From NCBI RefSeq assembly GCF_951230165.1, contig NZ_CATNVB010000022.1, positions 1 through 43,125 of the forward strand: 43,125 nucleotides of DNA. Reading direction: 5' to 3'. The notes beneath the pieces are model-generated. The model did no database searches and was not told the origin of the DNA. It worked only from the letters and a program-made list of their open reading frames with translations. The translations under genes were made by a program, and so were the position numbers. Every line of letters starts with the position of its first letter. The first letter of the stretch is position 1. Of this stretch, positions 31,572 through 43,125 are shown in pieces. This stretch comes from Lentilactobacillus sp. Marseille-Q4993. GTDB lineage: Bacteria > Bacillota > Bacilli > Lactobacillales > Lactobacillaceae.

Positions 31572-34500
31572 TTGGCAGGACATTTAGTTAAATATGGAAA
31601 ACACCGTACCCGTCGAAGTTACGCACGTATCAAGGAAGTGCTTGATTTACCTAACTTGATTGAAATCCAGAGTGATTCATATAACTGGTTTTTGAAAGAT
31701 GGTTTGCGTGAGACTTTTGACGGCATTATGCCAATCGACGATTTCCAAGGAAAGCTTTCGTTGGAATTTGTTGATTATCAATTATTAGAACCAAAGTATA
31801 CAGTTGACGAGGCTCGTGAGCACGAGGCTAATTACTCAGCTCCGCTTCACATTACTTTGAAGTTAACCAACCACGAAACTGGTGAAATCAAAACGCAAGA
31901 CGTTTTCTTTGGCGATTTTCCGTTGATGACTAACCAAGGTACCTTCATTATTAACGGGGCAGAACGGGTTATTGTTTCTCAATTAGTTCGTTCCCCTGGT
32001 GTTTACTACCATGAAGATACCGATAAGAACGGTAGAATTGCTTATGGTACTACGATTATTCCTAACCGTGGTGCATGGCTTGAATTTGAAACAGACGCAA
32101 AGAATATTGCCTACGTTCGAATCGACAGAACCAGAAAGATTCCGCTAACCGAATTAGTTAGAGCTCTTGGATTTGGCTCAGACACTGAAATTGCTGACAT
32201 TTTTGGTGACAACGACAGCCTTGAGCTTACCTTAGAAAAAGACGTTCATAAGGATACTGATGACTCTCGTGTTGAGGAGGCATTGAAGGATATCTACGAA
32301 CGTTTGCGGCCAGGTGAACCTAAGACCGCTGACTCATCAAGAAGTTTGCTTACTGCAAGATTCTTTGATCCTAAGCGTTACGACATGGCTCCAGTTGGTC
32401 GTTACAAGACTAACAAGAAGCTTAGTTTGAAGACCCGTTTACTAGGCCTTACATTAGCTGAAACATTGGCAGATCCTGAGACCGGTGAAGTTATCGCTCA
32501 AAAGGGAACTACCATTACAAAGGATGTCATGAAGGACCTTACTCCATACTTGGATAACAAGGACTTCAAGGCATACACCTTCAACCCTTCAGAAGAAGCC
32601 GTTGTTACTGAACCTATGACTGTTCAAATTATCAAGGTTCAATCAGAAAACGATCCTGAAAGAGTTGTTCCAATTATTGGTAACGACAATATCAGCTTGG
32701 ACTACAAGCACATTACTCCAGCTGACATCATCGCTTCTATGAACTACTTCTTTAACTTAAGTGAAGGTATCGGGACTACTGATGATATCGATCACTTGGG
32801 TAACCGTAGAATTCGTTCAGTCGGTGAATTGTTGCAGAACCAATTTAGAATTGGTTTGTCACGGATGGAAAGAGTTGTTCGTGAACGAATGTCGATTCAA
32901 GACAGTGCAACTGTTACGCCACAACAATTGATCAACATCAGACCTGTGGTTGCATCAATCAAGGAATTCTTTGGTTCATCACAATTGTCACAATTCATGG
33001 ACCAAACCAACCCATTAGGCGAATTGACCCACAAACGTCGTCTTTCAGCCCTTGGACCTGGTGGTTTGACTCGTGATCGTGCCGGATATGAAGTTCGTGA
33101 CGTTCACTATACCCACTATGGCCGGATGTGTCCTATTGAAACTCCTGAAGGTCCTAACATTGGTTTGATCAACAGTTTGTCAAGTTATGCTCGAGTTAAC
33201 AGATATGGTTTTATTGAAACTCCATACCGTCGTGTTGACTGGACTACTCATAAGGTTACTGACCGAATTGATTACTTGACTGCTGACGAAGAAGATAATT
33301 TCGTTATTGCCCAGGCCAACTCACCATTGAATGACGATGGTTCATTCGTAAATGACGTGGTTATGGCTCGTGCAAAGTCAAATAACATTGAAACTGGAAT
33401 CGAAAACGTTGATTACATGGACGTTTCACCTAAGCAAGTAGTTGCCGTTGCCACTGCCTGCATTCCTTTCTTGGAAAACGATGATTCAAACCGTGCCCTC
33501 ATGGGTGCCAACATGCAACGTCAAGCTGTGCCTTTGGTAGATCCACATGCACCACTTATTGGTACTGGTATCGAATATAAGGCTGCTCATGATTCTGGTG
33601 TTGCGTTGATTTGTAAGTACGATGGTACCGTTGAATACGTTGATGCTCGTGAAATCCACGTTCGTCGCGAAGATGGTACTCAAGACACTTATCATTTGAT
33701 GAAATTCCACCGTTCAAACGGTGGTAAGAACTATAACCAACGGCCAATCGTAAAGGTTGGGGATCATGTTGATGCTGACGAAATCTTAGCTGATGGTCCA
33801 TCAATGGAAGGCGGAGAGTTAGCTCTTGGTCAAAATCCAATCGTTGCTTTCATGACTTGGCAAGGTTATAACTTCGAAGATGCCATCGCCATTAACGAAC
33901 GACTTGTTAAGGACGATGTCTACACTTCAATTCATATTGAAGAATACGAAGCAGAAACTCGGGACACCAAGCTTGGACCTGAAGAAATGACTCGTGAAAT
34001 TCCTAATGTTGGTGAAGATGCTCTTAAGAACCTTGATGAAATGGGTACTATCAGAATTGGTGCCGAAGTTCATGATGGTGATATCTTGGTTGGTAAGGTT
34101 ACGCCTAAGGGAGTTACTGAATTATCAGCTGAGGAACGTTTACTCCACGCTATTTTTGGTGAAAAGTCACGTGAAGTTCGTGATACTTCACTTCGAGTAC
34201 CTCATGGTGGTGGCGGTATCGTTCAAGACGTTAAGGTCTTCACTCGTGAGAACGGTGATGAATTATCACCAGGTGTAAACAAGATGGTTCGAGTTTACAT
34301 CGCTCAAAAGCGTAAGCTCCAAGTTGGTGACAAGATGGCCGGTCGTCATGGTAACAAGGGTACTGTTTCCGTTGTTATCCCTGAAGAAGATATGCCATAC
34401 TTGCCAGATGGAACTCCAATCGACATTATGTTGAGCCCAATGGGTGTGCCATCTCGTATGAATATCGGACAAGTTCTTGAAATTCATTTGGGAATGGCTG

Positions 34501-35168
34501 CTAGAAAACTTGGAATTCACATTGCTACGCCAGTTTTCGATGGTGCTCGGGATAAGGATATCTGGGACACTGTTAAGGAAGCTGGAATGTCAGCAGATGG
34601 TAAGACTATCGTTTATGATGGTCGGACTGGTGAACCATTTGATAAGAGAATCGCCGTTGGGGTTATGCACTACATGAAACTTGCCCACATGGTTGATGAC
34701 AAGATCCATGCTCGTTCAATTGGACCATACTCACTTGTTACGCAACAACCACTTGGTGGTAAAGCACAATTTGGTGGACAGCGTTTTGGTGAAATGGAAG
34801 TTTGGGCACTTGAAGCTTATGGTGCAGCTTACACATTGCAAGAAATTTTGACTTACAAGTCGGATGACGTTACTGGTCGGGTTAAGACCTACGAAGCAAT
34901 CGTTAAGGGTGAACCAATTCCTAAGCCAGGTGTTCCTGAATCATTCAGAGTTCTTGTTAAGGAATTACAATCCTTAGGGCTCGATATGAAGGTTCTCGAT
35001 AACAGTCATAAAGAAATTGAACTTCGTGATCTTGACGATGACGATGACGTTGTTAACGTTGATGCAATCAGCAAGATGGCTGAACAAAAAGCAGAACAAG
35101 AATCTAAGGCAGAAAGTGCCCCAGAGGAACAACAAGAAGAGTCAACTCAAGCTAACAACAAGGATTAA
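31572..35168 (+). CDS. rpoB: RNA polymerase beta subunit
   Basis: A 1198-residue subunit of RNA polymerase. Start TTG 31572 follows GAGAGGTG and gives the lactobacillus-type N terminus (M)[19 protein letters not shown]; an in-frame GTG nine bases upstream would overlap that site. All beta domains seem complete. The rifampicin pocket (from about residue 465, [19 protein letters not shown] and LSALGPGG) carries the sensitive-type residues at positions equal to E. coli Gln513, Asp516, His526 and Ser531. The C-terminal tail after the conserved end is acidic and Glu/Gln rich (about 40 residues), a lineage feature. rpoC follows after 15 bp. Confidence 0.98.
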   Translation: MAGHLVKYGKHRTRRSYARIKEVLDLPNLIEIQSDSYNWFLKDGLRETFDGIMPIDDFQGKLSLEFVDYQLLEPKYTVDEAREHEANYSAPLHITLKLTNHETGEIKTQDVFFGDFPLMTNQGTFIINGAERVIVSQLVRSPGVYYHEDTDKNGRIAYGTTIIPNRGAWLEFETDAKNIAYVRIDRTRKIPLTELVRALGFGSDTEIADIFGDNDSLELTLEKDVHKDTDDSRVEEALKDIYERLRPGEPKTADSSRSLLTARFFDPKRYDMAPVGRYKTNKKLSLKTRLLGLTLAETLADPETGEVIAQKGTTITKDVMKDLTPYLDNKDFKAYTFNPSEEAVVTEPMTVQIIKVQSENDPERVVPIIGNDNISLDYKHITPADIIASMNYFFNLSEGIGTTDDIDHLGNRRIRSVGELLQNQFRIGLSRMERVVRERMSIQDSATVTPQQLINIRPVVASIKEFFGSSQLSQFMDQTNPLGELTHKRRLSALGPGGLTRDRAGYEVRDVHYTHYGRMCPIETPEGPNIGLINSLSSYARVNRYGFIETPYRRVDWTTHKVTDRIDYLTADEEDNFVIAQANSPLNDDGSFVNDVVMARAKSNNIETGIENVDYMDVSPKQVVAVATACIPFLENDDSNRALMGANMQRQAVPLVDPHAPLIGTGIEYKAAHDSGVALICKYDGTVEYVDAREIHVRREDGTQDTYHLMKFHRSNGGKNYNQRPIVKVGDHVDADEILADGPSMEGGELALGQNPIVAFMTWQGYNFEDAIAINERLVKDDVYTSIHIEEYEAETRDTKLGPEEMTREIPNVGEDALKNLDEMGTIRIGAEVHDGDILVGKVTPKGVTELSAEERLLHAIFGEKSREVRDTSLRVPHGGGGIVQDVKVFTRENGDELSPGVNKMVRVYIAQKRKLQVGDKMAGRHGNKGTVSVVIPEEDMPYLPDGTPIDIMLSPMGVPSRMNIGQVLEIHLGMAARKLGIHIATPVFDGARDKDIWDTVKEAGMSADGKTIVYDGRTGEPFDKRIAVGVMHYMKLAHMVDDKIHARSIGPYSLVTQQPLGGKAQFGGQRFGEMEVWALEAYGAAYTLQEILTYKSDDVTGRVKTYEAIVKGEPIPKPGVPESFRVLVKELQSLGLDMKVLDNSHKEIELRDLDDDDDVVNVDAISKMAEQKAEQESKAESAPEEQQEESTQANNKD

Positions 35169-35183
35169 TAGGAGGTTGAACTA

Positions 35184-38100
35184 GTGGTCGATGTCAATAA
35201 ATTTGAAAGTATGCAAATTGGACTAGCATCTCCTGACAAGATTCGTAGTTGGTCTTATGGTGAAGTTAAAAAGCCAGAAACTATCAACTACCGTACCTTA
35301 AAGCCAGAAAAAGATGGTCTCTTCGATGAGCGTATTTTTGGTCCAACCAAAGATTGGGAATGTGCGTGTGGAAAATACAAGCGAATCCGTTATAAGGGAA
35401 TCGTTTGTGATCGATGTGGTGTTGAGGTTACTAAGTCAAAGGTTCGTCGTGAACGAATGGGCCATATTGAATTAGCAGCTCCAGTTACTCACATCTGGTA
35501 CTTCAAGGGTATCCCAAGTCGGATGGGACTCGTGTTGGACATGAGCCCACGGGCACTTGAAGAAATTATCTACTTCGCTTCATACGTTGTTACCGATTCT
35601 GGTAACACCCCAATGGAAAAGAAGCAGTTACTTTCAGAACGGGAATACCGTGAAAAGAAGCAAGAATACGGTCCTCGTTTTGAAGCTCAAATCGGTGCCG
35701 AAGCAATTAAGACATTGTTAAATGATGTTGACGTTGAAAAGGAAGTTACCGAACTTAAAGAAGAATTGAAGGATGCTACTGGTCAAAAGAGAACTCGTGC
35801 AGTTCGTCGTTTGGACATTTTGGAAGCATTCGTTAACTCAGGAAACGAATTATCATGGATGGTAATGGATACAATTCCAGTTATTCCACCTGATCTTCGT
35901 CCTATGGTCCAACTAGAAGGTGGCCGTTTCGCTACCTCTGACCTTAACGATTTATATCGTCGAGTTATTAACCGTAACAACCGTCTTAAGAGATTGTTGG
36001 ATCTTAATGCACCAGGAATTATCGTTCAAAACGAAAAACGGATGCTTCAAGAAGCCGTTGATGCTTTGATTGATAATGGTCGCCGTGGCCGTCCAGTTGC
36101 AGGTCCTGGTAACAGACCATTGAAGTCACTTTCTCATATGCTTAAAGGTAAGCAAGGACGTTTCCGTCAAAACTTACTTGGTAAGCGGGTTGATTACTCT
36201 GGTCGTTCAGTTATCGATGTTGGTCCTAACTTGAAGATGAACCAAATGGGTCTTCCTGTGCCAATGGCAATGGAATTATTCAAGCCATTTATCATGAAGG
36301 AACTTGTTGGTCGCAAATTAGCTTCTAACATTAAAAATGCTAAGCGAAAGATTGAACGTCAAGATGATGATGTGTTCAGTGTTCTTGATGATGTTATCAA
36401 GGAACATCCAGTTCTGTTGAACCGGGCCCCTACACTTCACCGTTTGGGAATTCAAGCATTCGAACCTGTGCTGGTATCAGGTAAGGCTATGCGTCTTCAC
36501 CCATTGGTTTGTGAAGCTTACAATGCCGATTTCGATGGTGACCAAATGGCCATCCACGTTCCGCTATCTGATGAAGCCCAAGCGGAATCACGTTTGCTAA
36601 TGTTAGCTGCTGGTCACATTCTTGCACCTAAGGATGGAAAGCCAGTTGTTACTCCATCACAAGATATGGTTATCGGTAACTATTATTTGACGATGGAAGA
36701 ATCTGGCAAAGTCGGCGAAGGAATGATTTTTAATTCCCCTGACGAAGCCGATTTGGCATACAGAAACGGATTAGTTCACTGGCATACAAGAGTTGGTATT
36801 AAGACTTCTTACTACGAAAAGAAGCCATTTACTGATGAGCAACGTGAAAAGATCATGGTTACGTCTGTTGGTAAGATTTTCTTCAATAACATCTTGCCAG
36901 AAGACTTCCCATACATTAACGAACCTACAGAAACTAATCTAAATGGTTACGTTGATGACAAGTACTTCCTTGATGCAGGTGAAGATATTGAAGAACACTT
37001 GAAGAACGTTGAAACAATCAACCCATTCAAGAAGGGCTTCTTAAGTGATATCATTGCCGAAGTTTACAAGAAGTACCGAGTAACTGAAACTTCACTTCTA
37101 TTGGATAGAATGAAGGATCTTGGTTACAATGACTCAACTAAGTCAGGATTAACCGTTGGTATTTCCGATGTTACTGAACTTCCTGACAAACAAGAAATTA
37201 TCGATGATGCTCATAAAAAGGTTGGGATGGTTACTAAGCAGTTTAGACGTGGATTGATCACTGATCATGAACGTTATGAACGAGTAATCGGTATCTGGAA
37301 CGACGCTAAAGACGACATTCAAGATCGCTTGATGCAGACTTTCGATCCTCAAAACCCAATCTTTATGATGAGTGATTCTGGTGCCCGTGGTAATGTTTCT
37401 AACTTTACCCAGCTTGCCGGAATGCGTGGATTGATGGCCGCTCCTAACGGTGAAATCATGGAATTGCCTATTACTTCAAACTTCCGTGAGGGACTTTCTG
37501 TTTTGGAAATGTTCATTTCTACCCATGGTGCTCGTAAAGGTATGACTGATACCGCCTTGAAGACTGCCAACTCAGGTTACTTGACTCGTCGTCTTGTTGA
37601 TGTGGCTCAAGATGTTATCGTTCGTGAGAAAGACTGTGGTACTGATCGTGGTCTTACCATCAGTGCAATTACTGAAGGTAACGAAATGATCGAACCACTT
37701 TACGATAGAATTGTTGGTCGTTACGCAATGAAGACAGTTAAGAACCCTAAGACTGATGATGTTATTGTTAATGCTGGCGATATGATTGATGAGGCTGCTG
37801 GCCAAGCAATCGTTGACGCTGGGATTGAAGAAGTGACTATTCGTTCAGCATTCACTTGTAACACCGTTCATGGTGTTTGTGAGAAGTGTTATGGTCGAAA
37901 CATGGCTACTGGTGACGAGGTTGAAGTTGGTGAAGCAGTTGGTACTGTTGCTGCTCAATCAATCGGTGAACCCGGTACTCAATTGACCATGCGGAACTTC
38001 CATACCGGTGGTGTTGCTGGTAACGCTGATATTACCCAAGGACTTCCCCGGGTTCAAGAAATCTTTGAAGCTCGTAATCCTAAAGGTAAAGCAGAAATCA

Positions 38101-38834
38101 CTGAAGTTACTGGTACAGTTGAATCTATTGAGGAAAACCCTGCTGAGAGAACTAAGGAAGTTACTATCAAGGGTGAAGCCGACACTAGAACCTATACTGT
38201 TCCAATCACAGCGCGGATGAGAGTTTCCGAAGGTGATTTTGTTCACCGTGGAGCAGCGTTGAATGAAGGTTCTGTTGATCCTAAGGAATTGTTGAAGGTT
38301 CGTGATGTTCTTTCAACTGAAAACTATCTTCTTCATGAAGTTCAAAAAGTTTACCGGATGCAAGGTGTGGAAGTGTCAGATAAGCACGTGGAAATCATGA
38401 TTCGTCAAATGCTTAGAAAAGTTAGAATCATGGATCCTGGTGACACTGATGTTCTTCCTGGTACTTTGGTTGACATTAACGACTTTAAGGAAAGCAATGC
38501 GGATGCGGTTGTAGGTGGCTCAGTTCCCGCAACTGGTCGGCCAGTTCTTCTTGGAATCACTAAGGCTGCTCTTGAAACTAACAGTTTCTTGTCAGCTGCG
38601 TCATTCCAAGAAACAACTCGGGTTCTTACTGATGCTGCAATTCGTGGTAAGAATGATCCACTTGTTGGTCTTAAAGAAAATGTTATCATTGGTAAGTTGA
38701 TCCCAGCTGGTACTGGAATGCCAGATTACCGTGGAATCAAGCCTGAAGAAGCCGGTGATTCATCAACTGATGGTGTATACTCAATCAGTGAATTGGAAGA
38801 AAAGATGAAAGCTGAAGATTCACAAAGCAAGTAA
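35184..38834 (+). CDS. rpoC: RNA polymerase beta' subunit
   Basis: A 1216-residue subunit. GTG 35184 lies eight bases after AGGAGG. The N-terminal zinc site is Cys60, Cys62, Cys75 and Cys78. The catalytic magnesium loop NADFDGDQM is at 447-455 (Asp449, Asp451, Asp453). The bridge helix and trigger loop regions ([18 protein letters not shown] and [17 protein letters not shown]) and the second zinc site ([13 protein letters not shown]) are intact. Same operon as rpoB, ending in a strong terminator. Confidence 0.98.
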   Translation: MVDVNKFESMQIGLASPDKIRSWSYGEVKKPETINYRTLKPEKDGLFDERIFGPTKDWECACGKYKRIRYKGIVCDRCGVEVTKSKVRRERMGHIELAAPVTHIWYFKGIPSRMGLVLDMSPRALEEIIYFASYVVTDSGNTPMEKKQLLSEREYREKKQEYGPRFEAQIGAEAIKTLLNDVDVEKEVTELKEELKDATGQKRTRAVRRLDILEAFVNSGNELSWMVMDTIPVIPPDLRPMVQLEGGRFATSDLNDLYRRVINRNNRLKRLLDLNAPGIIVQNEKRMLQEAVDALIDNGRRGRPVAGPGNRPLKSLSHMLKGKQGRFRQNLLGKRVDYSGRSVIDVGPNLKMNQMGLPVPMAMELFKPFIMKELVGRKLASNIKNAKRKIERQDDDVFSVLDDVIKEHPVLLNRAPTLHRLGIQAFEPVLVSGKAMRLHPLVCEAYNADFDGDQMAIHVPLSDEAQAESRLLMLAAGHILAPKDGKPVVTPSQDMVIGNYYLTMEESGKVGEGMIFNSPDEADLAYRNGLVHWHTRVGIKTSYYEKKPFTDEQREKIMVTSVGKIFFNNILPEDFPYINEPTETNLNGYVDDKYFLDAGEDIEEHLKNVETINPFKKGFLSDIIAEVYKKYRVTETSLLLDRMKDLGYNDSTKSGLTVGISDVTELPDKQEIIDDAHKKVGMVTKQFRRGLITDHERYERVIGIWNDAKDDIQDRLMQTFDPQNPIFMMSDSGARGNVSNFTQLAGMRGLMAAPNGEIMELPITSNFREGLSVLEMFISTHGARKGMTDTALKTANSGYLTRRLVDVAQDVIVREKDCGTDRGLTISAITEGNEMIEPLYDRIVGRYAMKTVKNPKTDDVIVNAGDMIDEAAGQAIVDAGIEEVTIRSAFTCNTVHGVCEKCYGRNMATGDEVEVGEAVGTVAAQSIGEPGTQLTMRNFHTGGVAGNADITQGLPRVQEIFEARNPKGKAEITEVTGTVESIEENPAERTKEVTIKGEADTRTYTVPITARMRVSEGDFVHRGAALNEGSVDPKELLKVRDVLSTENYLLHEVQKVYRMQGVEVSDKHVEIMIRQMLRKVRIMDPGDTDVLPGTLVDINDFKESNADAVVGGSVPATGRPVLLGITKAALETNSFLSAASFQETTRVLTDAAIRGKNDPLVGLKENVIIGKLIPAGTGMPDYRGIKPEEAGDSSTDGVYSISELEEKMKAEDSQSK

Positions 38835-38853
38835 TTAAAAAAACTAATTAAGA

Positions 38854-38898
38854 AGCTCCCCGTCGTCTAGCGTTGGCTAGGTGGCGGGGAGTTTTTAG
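38854..38898 (+). terminator. Terminator of rpoB-rpoC
   Basis: CTCCCCGTC with GGCGGGGAG at the base and CTAGC/GCTAG above, followed by TTTTTAG. Its right end touches the stop of the antisense prepilin peptidase gene at 38895. Confidence 0.9.
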
Positions 38899-39590
38899 TT
38901 TGTGATAAATTGTCTGAAGAGGGGACTAAGTAAGATAAAGATCAAATAGCCGGCAGTTAAAAAGGGAATGAACGGAATTTTTTTGTTTGAATCCCAATTG
39001 AAGATCAAAATGCACAATAAAGCTGCTATGCAGGAACAAAAAACGATAATGAGGCAAGCAGTAATCCCGAATAAGTTAAAGTAACTAACAATCAGGATGA
39101 TATCTGCGTTACCAATGATTCGTTGCCTAAAGTTCAATGCTAGCAACAAGCCACTAATTGTTATTCCTAACAGCAAAGAGGCGACATTTAGGGGTGACAA
39201 GAAAAGAGATAGGGCAAAAAGGGAATAGAGAATCAAATTTGGCACACTTAGTGAAAAGTAGTCAAAGATACTGAGACAAAATAATATCAAGTAAATCAGT
39301 ATTAGTGTTGGGGTGTATGAGTAGCTATATAAAATTAAAGCAAAATTCATTCCGCCCACGATTTCAATGAATGCTAAGCGATAATCGATTACTGCTTTAC
39401 AAAACCGACATTTACCATTTAAAATAAAAAAGCTGACTATTGGAACGAGATCGTACCAAGGAATTAGGGTGTGACAATTATCACACCTTGATCTAGATGA
39501 GTAAGTCTGCTTAGGCTGTTCTTTTCTTGTAGCGATGCAGCAGTACCACGAAGCGAATGATGCTCCGATTAAAACGTAAATGATTATCAT
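38895..39590 (-). CDS. comC: Prepilin peptidase, A24 family (ComC type)
   Basis: A 231-residue membrane aspartic protease that cleaves leaders of type IV pilin-like proteins, in lactobacilli the ComG pseudopilins of DNA uptake. The start at 39590 follows AAGGAGGAG; an upstream ATG at 39629 has none. Two CxxC pairs of the cytoplasmic zinc site (Cys36/Cys39 and Cys61/Cys64), catalytic Asp110 in SIFDYFSLSVPN and the second catalytic Asp163 in GNAD. The classical motif is GxGD, so the third position is Ala here. About seven helices follow the zinc loop. It lies antisense between rpoC and rpsL with its own promoter region not resolved. Confidence 0.85.
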   Translation of the reverse strand: MIIIYVLIGASFASWYCCIATRKEQPKQTYSSRSRCDNCHTLIPWYDLVPIVSFFILNGKCRFCKAVIDYRLAFIEIVGGMNFALILYSYSYTPTLILIYLILFCLSIFDYFSLSVPNLILYSLFALSLFLSPLNVASLLLGITISGLLLALNFRQRIIGNADIILIVSYFNLFGITACLIIVFCSCIAALLCILIFNWDSNKKIPFIPFLTAGYLIFILLSPLFRQFITN

Positions 39591-39647
39591 AGAACTCCTC
39601 CTTACAAATAAACTCCGAAAAAAATTCAAGATAACTTTGAGTTATTA

Positions 39648-39782
39648 TTGACACATTTCGTGTTGCATGATAAATTAGACAAGGTGCTTTTTGTAACAGG
39701 TTTCTGAATAATCAGACATGCTGACTGTTCTGACAAAAAGTGTTGGCGGTGCACATTCTTTTTTACCCAAAAAAGAACCGCC
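39648..39782 (+). promoter_or_regulatory. rpsL-rpsG-fusA promoter and structured leader
   Basis: TTGACA (39648-39653), 17 bp, TAAATT (39671-39676). In the ~150-base leader, GGCGG (39745-39749) and CCGCC (39778-39782) close a stem topped by TTCTTTTTT/AAAAAAGAA around ACCC (39756-39777), with six bases bulged on the left side. Position fits autogenous control by a ribosomal protein, unproven. Confidence 0.65.
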
Positions 39783-39831
39783 TGGATGTGTGGACTTATA
39801 TATTGATAAAAACGAAAGGAGTACTTTTTAG

Positions 39832-40245
39832 ATGCCTACAATTAACCAATTGGTTCGTAAAGGACGTAAATCTAGAAGTTCTAAATCAAATGCACCAGCT
39901 TTAAATTATGCTTACAACAGTTACAAGAAGAAGCAAGTTAACGTACCTGCTCCTCAAAAACGTGGGGTTGCTACTCGTGTCGGTACTATGACACCAAAGA
40001 AGCCTAACTCTGCTTTACGTAAGTACGCTCGTGTACGTTTGTCAAACTTGATCGAAGTTACCGCTTATATCCCAGGTATCGGACATAACTTGCAAGAGCA
40101 TAGTGTTGTCTTGATTCGTGGTGGTCGTGTTAAGGATTTACCTGGTGTTCGTTATCACGTTATTCGTGGTGCTCTTGATACTGCCGGTGTTACTGACCGT
40201 CGTAAGGGACGTTCTAAGTACGGTACTAAGAAGCCTAAAGATTAA
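39832..40245 (+). CDS. rpsL: 30S ribosomal protein S12
   Basis: A 137-residue decoding-centre protein. ATG 39832 follows [18 protein letters not shown] contains the lysine equivalent to E. coli Lys42, and [17 protein letters not shown] the Lys87/Asp88 region; both are wild-type, so no streptomycin-resistance change is seen. The loop [15 protein letters not shown] is the usual Gram-positive insertion compared with the 124-residue E. coli protein. First gene of the str operon. Confidence 0.98.
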   Translation: MPTINQLVRKGRKSRSSKSNAPALNYAYNSYKKKQVNVPAPQKRGVATRVGTMTPKKPNSALRKYARVRLSNLIEVTAYIPGIGHNLQEHSVVLIRGGRVKDLPGVRYHVIRGALDTAGVTDRRKGRSKYGTKKPKD

Positions 40246-40292
40246 TTTAATTACCACTAATAAATTGAAAATCTCTTGAGGAGGATAACGGA

Positions 40293-40763
40293 ATGCCTAG
40301 AAAAGGAAATGTTACAAAAAGAGAAGTACTACCTGATCCAATGTACAACTCTAAATTAGTTACTCGCTTGATCAACCGTTTGATGCTTGATGGTAAGCGC
40401 GGAACTGCAGCCCAAATTTTATATGGGGCTTTTGATGTAGTTAAGGAAGAAACTGGTAATGATCCAGTTGAAGTATTTGAAGAAGCAATGAAGAACATCA
40501 TGCCTGTACTTGAAGTTAAGGCACGTCGTGTTGGTGGTTCTAACTACCAAGTTCCAATCGAAGTTCGTCCAGATCGTCGGACTACATTGGGTCTTCGTTG
40601 GCTCGTAAGCTACGCTCGTCTTCGTGGTGAACATACTATGACTGAACGACTAGCTCGTGAAATTATGGACGCTGCAAACAACACTGGTGCTGCTGTTAAG
40701 AAGCGTGAGGATACTCACAAGATGGCAGAAGCAAACCGTGCCTTTGCACATTACCGTTGGTAA
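40293..40763 (+). CDS. rpsG: 30S ribosomal protein S7
   Basis: A 156-residue protein, primary binder of the 16S rRNA 3' domain and assembly initiator of the head. ATG 40293 follows GAGGAGG. Complete, from [11 protein letters not shown] to FAHYRW, with the conserved [16 protein letters not shown] segment. 47 bp after rpsL. Confidence 0.98.
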   Translation: MPRKGNVTKREVLPDPMYNSKLVTRLINRLMLDGKRGTAAQILYGAFDVVKEETGNDPVEVFEEAMKNIMPVLEVKARRVGGSNYQVPIEVRPDRRTTLGLRWLVSYARLRGEHTMTERLAREIMDAANNTGAAVKKREDTHKMAEANRAFAHYRW

Positions 40764-40788
40764 TTTTATATTAATCGCAGTAAACATT

Positions 40789-40815
40789 ACGGTCCGGATA
40801 AGACCGTTTTTGTTG
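40789..40815 (+). terminator. Attenuator-like hairpin between rpsG and fusA
   Basis: ACGGTC (40789-40794), loop, GACCGT (40802-40807), then TTTTGTTG. Short stem; it may lower fusA transcription relative to the ribosomal protein genes or end a processed form. Confidence 0.6.
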
Positions 40816-40850
40816 TAATATTGAATGAATTTATTTAAAGGAGTTATATC

Positions 40851-42950
40851 ATGGCTAACAAACGAGAATTTCCGTTAGAAAAAACTCGTAACATCGGTAT
40901 TATGGCCCATATCGATGCTGGTAAGACAACAACTACCGAGCGTATCTTGTACTATACTGGTAAGATTCACAAAATTGGTGAAACTCATGATGGTGCATCA
41001 CAAATGGACTGGATGGATCAAGAACAAGAACGTGGTATTACTATCACTTCAGCTGCTACTACAGCTGCTTGGAAAGATCACCGAATTAACATTATTGATA
41101 CCCCAGGACACGTGGACTTCACTATCGAAGTTGAACGTTCACTCCGGGTGCTTGATGGTGCCGTAGCGGTTCTTGATGCTCAAGCTGGTGTTGAACCTCA
41201 AACAGAAACTGTTTGGCGTCAAGCTTCAGACTACAGTGTTCCAAGAATTGTTTTTGCTAACAAGATGGATAAGCTTGGTGCAAACTTCGACTTCTCCGTT
41301 CAATCTTTACGTGATCGTCTTCAAGCAAACGCTTTGGCTATTCAAATGCCAATCGGTGCCGAAGATGACTTCGAAGGTGTTATCGACTTGGTTGAAATGA
41401 AAGCCGATATCTACGATGAAGACGAACTTGGTTCAGAATGGGATACTGTTGATATTCCTGATGAATACAAAGAAGAAGCCGAAAAGCGTCGGACTGCAAT
41501 GATCGAACAACTTGCAGACATCGATGATAACATCATGGAAAAATACCTTAATGGTGACGAAATTTCAGAAGCTGAAATTAAAGCTGCTATTCGTAAAGGT
41601 ACTTTATCACTTGAATTATTCCCAGTTCTTGCTGGTTCAGCTTTCAAGAACAAGGGTGTTCAAATGATGCTTGATGCCGTTGTTGATTACTTACCATCAC
41701 CACTTGACGTTAAGCCATACAAAGCAACTGACCCTGACTCAGGTGAAGAAGTTGACTTGGTTGCTGGTGATGACAAGCCATTTGCTGCTCTTGCATTTAA
41801 GGTTGCAACTGATCCATTCGTTGGTCGTTTGACATTTATCCGTGTTTACCAAGGAACATTGGAATCAGGTTCATACGTATTGAACGCAACTAAGGACAAG
41901 CGTGAACGTGTTGGTCGTCTTCTTCAAATGCATTCGAACCAACGTCACGAAATTCCTGAAGTATTCTCAGGTGATATTGCTGCTGCTATCGGTCTTAAGA
42001 ACACCACTACTGGTGATTCATTGACTGATCCAGACCACGCCCTTCACTTGGAATCAATGGAATTCCCTGACCCAGTTATCCAAGTTGCCGTTGAACCAAA
42101 ATCAAAGGCAGACCAAGATAAGATGGACGTTGCTTTGCAAAAGCTTGCTGAAGAAGATCCATCATTCCATGCTGAAACTAACCCTGAAACTGGTGAAACC
42201 ATTATCGCCGGAATGGGTGAGTTACATTTGGATATTATCGTTGACCGTATGAAACGTGAATTTAACGTTGAAGCCACTATTGGTGCTCCTCAAGTTTCAT
42301 ATCGTGAAGCATTCACTAAGTCAGTTCAAGCTCAAGGTAAGTTTGTTCGTCAGTCTGGTGGTAAAGGTCAATATGGTGATGTTTGGATTGAATTCACACC
42401 TAACGAAGAAGGTAAAGGATTCGAATTTGAAGATGCTATCGTTGGTGGTGTTGTTCCTCGTGAATACATTCCATCAGTTGAACAAGGTTTGAAGGAAGCT
42501 TTGAATAACGGTGTTCTTGCCGGATATCCATTAGTTGACTTAAAAGCTAAGTTATACGATGGTAGTTACCATGAAGTCGATTCTAGTGAAGCTGCATTTA
42601 AGGTTGCTGCATCAATCGCCTTACGTGAAGCTGCTAAGAAGGCCGCTCCAGTTATCCTTGAACCAATCATGAAGGTTGAAATCCGTGTTCCTGAAGAATA
42701 CATGGGTGATATCATGGGCCAAGTTACCGCTCGTCGTGGTCGTGTTGATGGTATGGATGCTGTTGCTGGTTCAGAAGAAATTCATGCATTCGTTCCACTT
42801 TCAGAAATGTTTGGATATGCAACTACTCTTCGTTCTGCTTCACAAGGTCGTGGTACATTTACTATGACATTTGATCACTACGAAGCCGTTCCAAAGAGTA
42901 TTCAAGAAGAAATTATCAAGAAAAATGGCGGTTCTTCATCAGAAGACTAG
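40851..42950 (+). CDS. fusA: Elongation factor G
   Basis: A 699-residue translocation GTPase. ATG 40851 follows AAAGGAG. G1 [10 protein letters not shown]2 RGITIT, G3 DTPGHVDF and G4 NKMDK are intact in domain I; domain II, the domain IV loop ([13 protein letters not shown]) and C-terminal domain V are complete. Codon use is strongly biased, as for rpoB, rpoC and rpsL. Last gene of the str operon here; tufA is not adjacent. Confidence 0.98.
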   Translation: MANKREFPLEKTRNIGIMAHIDAGKTTTTERILYYTGKIHKIGETHDGASQMDWMDQEQERGITITSAATTAAWKDHRINIIDTPGHVDFTIEVERSLRVLDGAVAVLDAQAGVEPQTETVWRQASDYSVPRIVFANKMDKLGANFDFSVQSLRDRLQANALAIQMPIGAEDDFEGVIDLVEMKADIYDEDELGSEWDTVDIPDEYKEEAEKRRTAMIEQLADIDDNIMEKYLNGDEISEAEIKAAIRKGTLSLELFPVLAGSAFKNKGVQMMLDAVVDYLPSPLDVKPYKATDPDSGEEVDLVAGDDKPFAALAFKVATDPFVGRLTFIRVYQGTLESGSYVLNATKDKRERVGRLLQMHSNQRHEIPEVFSGDIAAAIGLKNTTTGDSLTDPDHALHLESMEFPDPVIQVAVEPKSKADQDKMDVALQKLAEEDPSFHAETNPETGETIIAGMGELHLDIIVDRMKREFNVEATIGAPQVSYREAFTKSVQAQGKFVRQSGGKGQYGDVWIEFTPNEEGKGFEFEDAIVGGVVPREYIPSVEQGLKEALNNGVLAGYPLVDLKAKLYDGSYHEVDSSEAAFKVAASIALREAAKKAAPVILEPIMKVEIRVPEEYMGDIMGQVTARRGRVDGMDAVAGSEEIHAFVPLSEMFGYATTLRSASQGRGTFTMTFDHYEAVPKSIQEEIIKKNGGSSSED

Positions 42951-42970
42951 TCATTATAAATGATAGAAAT

Positions 42971-43000
42971 AAAAGTCGGCGTAAGCTGGCTTTTTTTGGG
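42971..43000 (+). terminator. First terminator after fusA
   Basis: AAGTCGGC, loop GTAA, GCTGGCTT, then TTTTT; one G-U pair. Confidence 0.85.
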
Positions 43001-43032
43001 AACTTAGTCAAATCGTATTGATGAAGTTTCTG

Positions 43033-43062
43033 AAGCATCGCCGAAAGGTGATGCTTTTTTTG
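43033..43062 (+). terminator. Second terminator after fusA
   Basis: AAGCATCGCC, GAAA tetraloop, GGTGATGCTT, then TTTTTT. A GNRA-capped stem in tandem with the first terminator gives a tight stop. Nothing further is seen up to the window end. Confidence 0.9.
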
Positions 43063-43125
43063 TCTAATCATGAATCAATCTGATTCTGATGAATAAATGG
43101 GCCATATTTTTAAAGCCATAACAAC

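Overview
The window reads as chromosomal DNA of a low-GC, non-sporulating Gram-positive bacterium of the Lactobacillaceae. The reasons are: rpoB with a TTG start and lactobacillus-type RpoB/RpoC sequence, ctsR-clpC without mcsA/mcsB, a T-box in front of a methionine gene, a lysine riboswitch in front of a LysP-type permease, an Npr/Nox-type NADH oxidase, a lone lacD-type aldolase, and strong AGGAGG ribosome binding sites. The species cannot be fixed from what is visible. No phage, insertion sequence, CRISPR array or replication origin was found.

Layout. 1-2.6 kb: a membrane-anchored endonuclease/exonuclease/phosphatase protein, a GNAT acetyltransferase that appears frameshifted in a G run, and a convergent crcB pair (fluoride channel subunits). 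2.6-5.2 kb: T-box leader, metA (predicted acetyl-CoA type) and metY, a two-step route from homoserine to homocysteine. 5.2-5.9 kb: about 2.7 tandem copies of a ~120-bp unit, then a YbjQ-family gene. 6.0-8.9 kb: NADH oxidase with palindromes in its control region, a GNAT gene and an RluA-type pseudouridine synthase. 9.0-10.9 kb: a 57-residue small ORF, a DUF1003 membrane protein and another GNAT. 11.2-13.8 kb: a three-gene exopolysaccharide synthase operon (membrane-anchored degenerate EAL-like protein, PgaD-like partner, PgaC/IcaA-type glycosyltransferase). 14.3-14.5 kb: a probable structured small RNA with its own promoter and terminator. 14.6-16.7 kb: CDF metal exporter and a split ThrE-type exporter. 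16.8-18.7 kb: PadR regulator, DUF1700 membrane protein and DUF4097 beta-repeat protein. 18.9-21.6 kb: DUF1634 plus TauE/SafE, a PAP2 phosphatase and a GNAT. 21.6-25.3 kb: lysine riboswitch and lysP, lacD-type aldolase, deoxynucleoside kinase. 25.3-28.2 kb: T-box and serS, a hairpin-rich repeat element, eight tRNA genes. 28.3-43 kb: ctsR-clpC, rpoB-rpoC, an antisense prepilin peptidase gene, and rpsL-rpsG-fusA.

The right third is conserved core information processing. The left two thirds is a mosaic of small accessory transcription units, many with clear promoters and intrinsic terminators. The most interesting signals are the polysaccharide operon with the degenerate EAL-like protein, the structured RNA at about 14304-14536, the dispersed GTGGGACA-type hairpin element (three diverged copies), the tandem repeat at 5198-5515, and a small ORF with good promoter and ribosome binding site. 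All functional calls are from reading sequence and family motifs; no database search or folding program was run.
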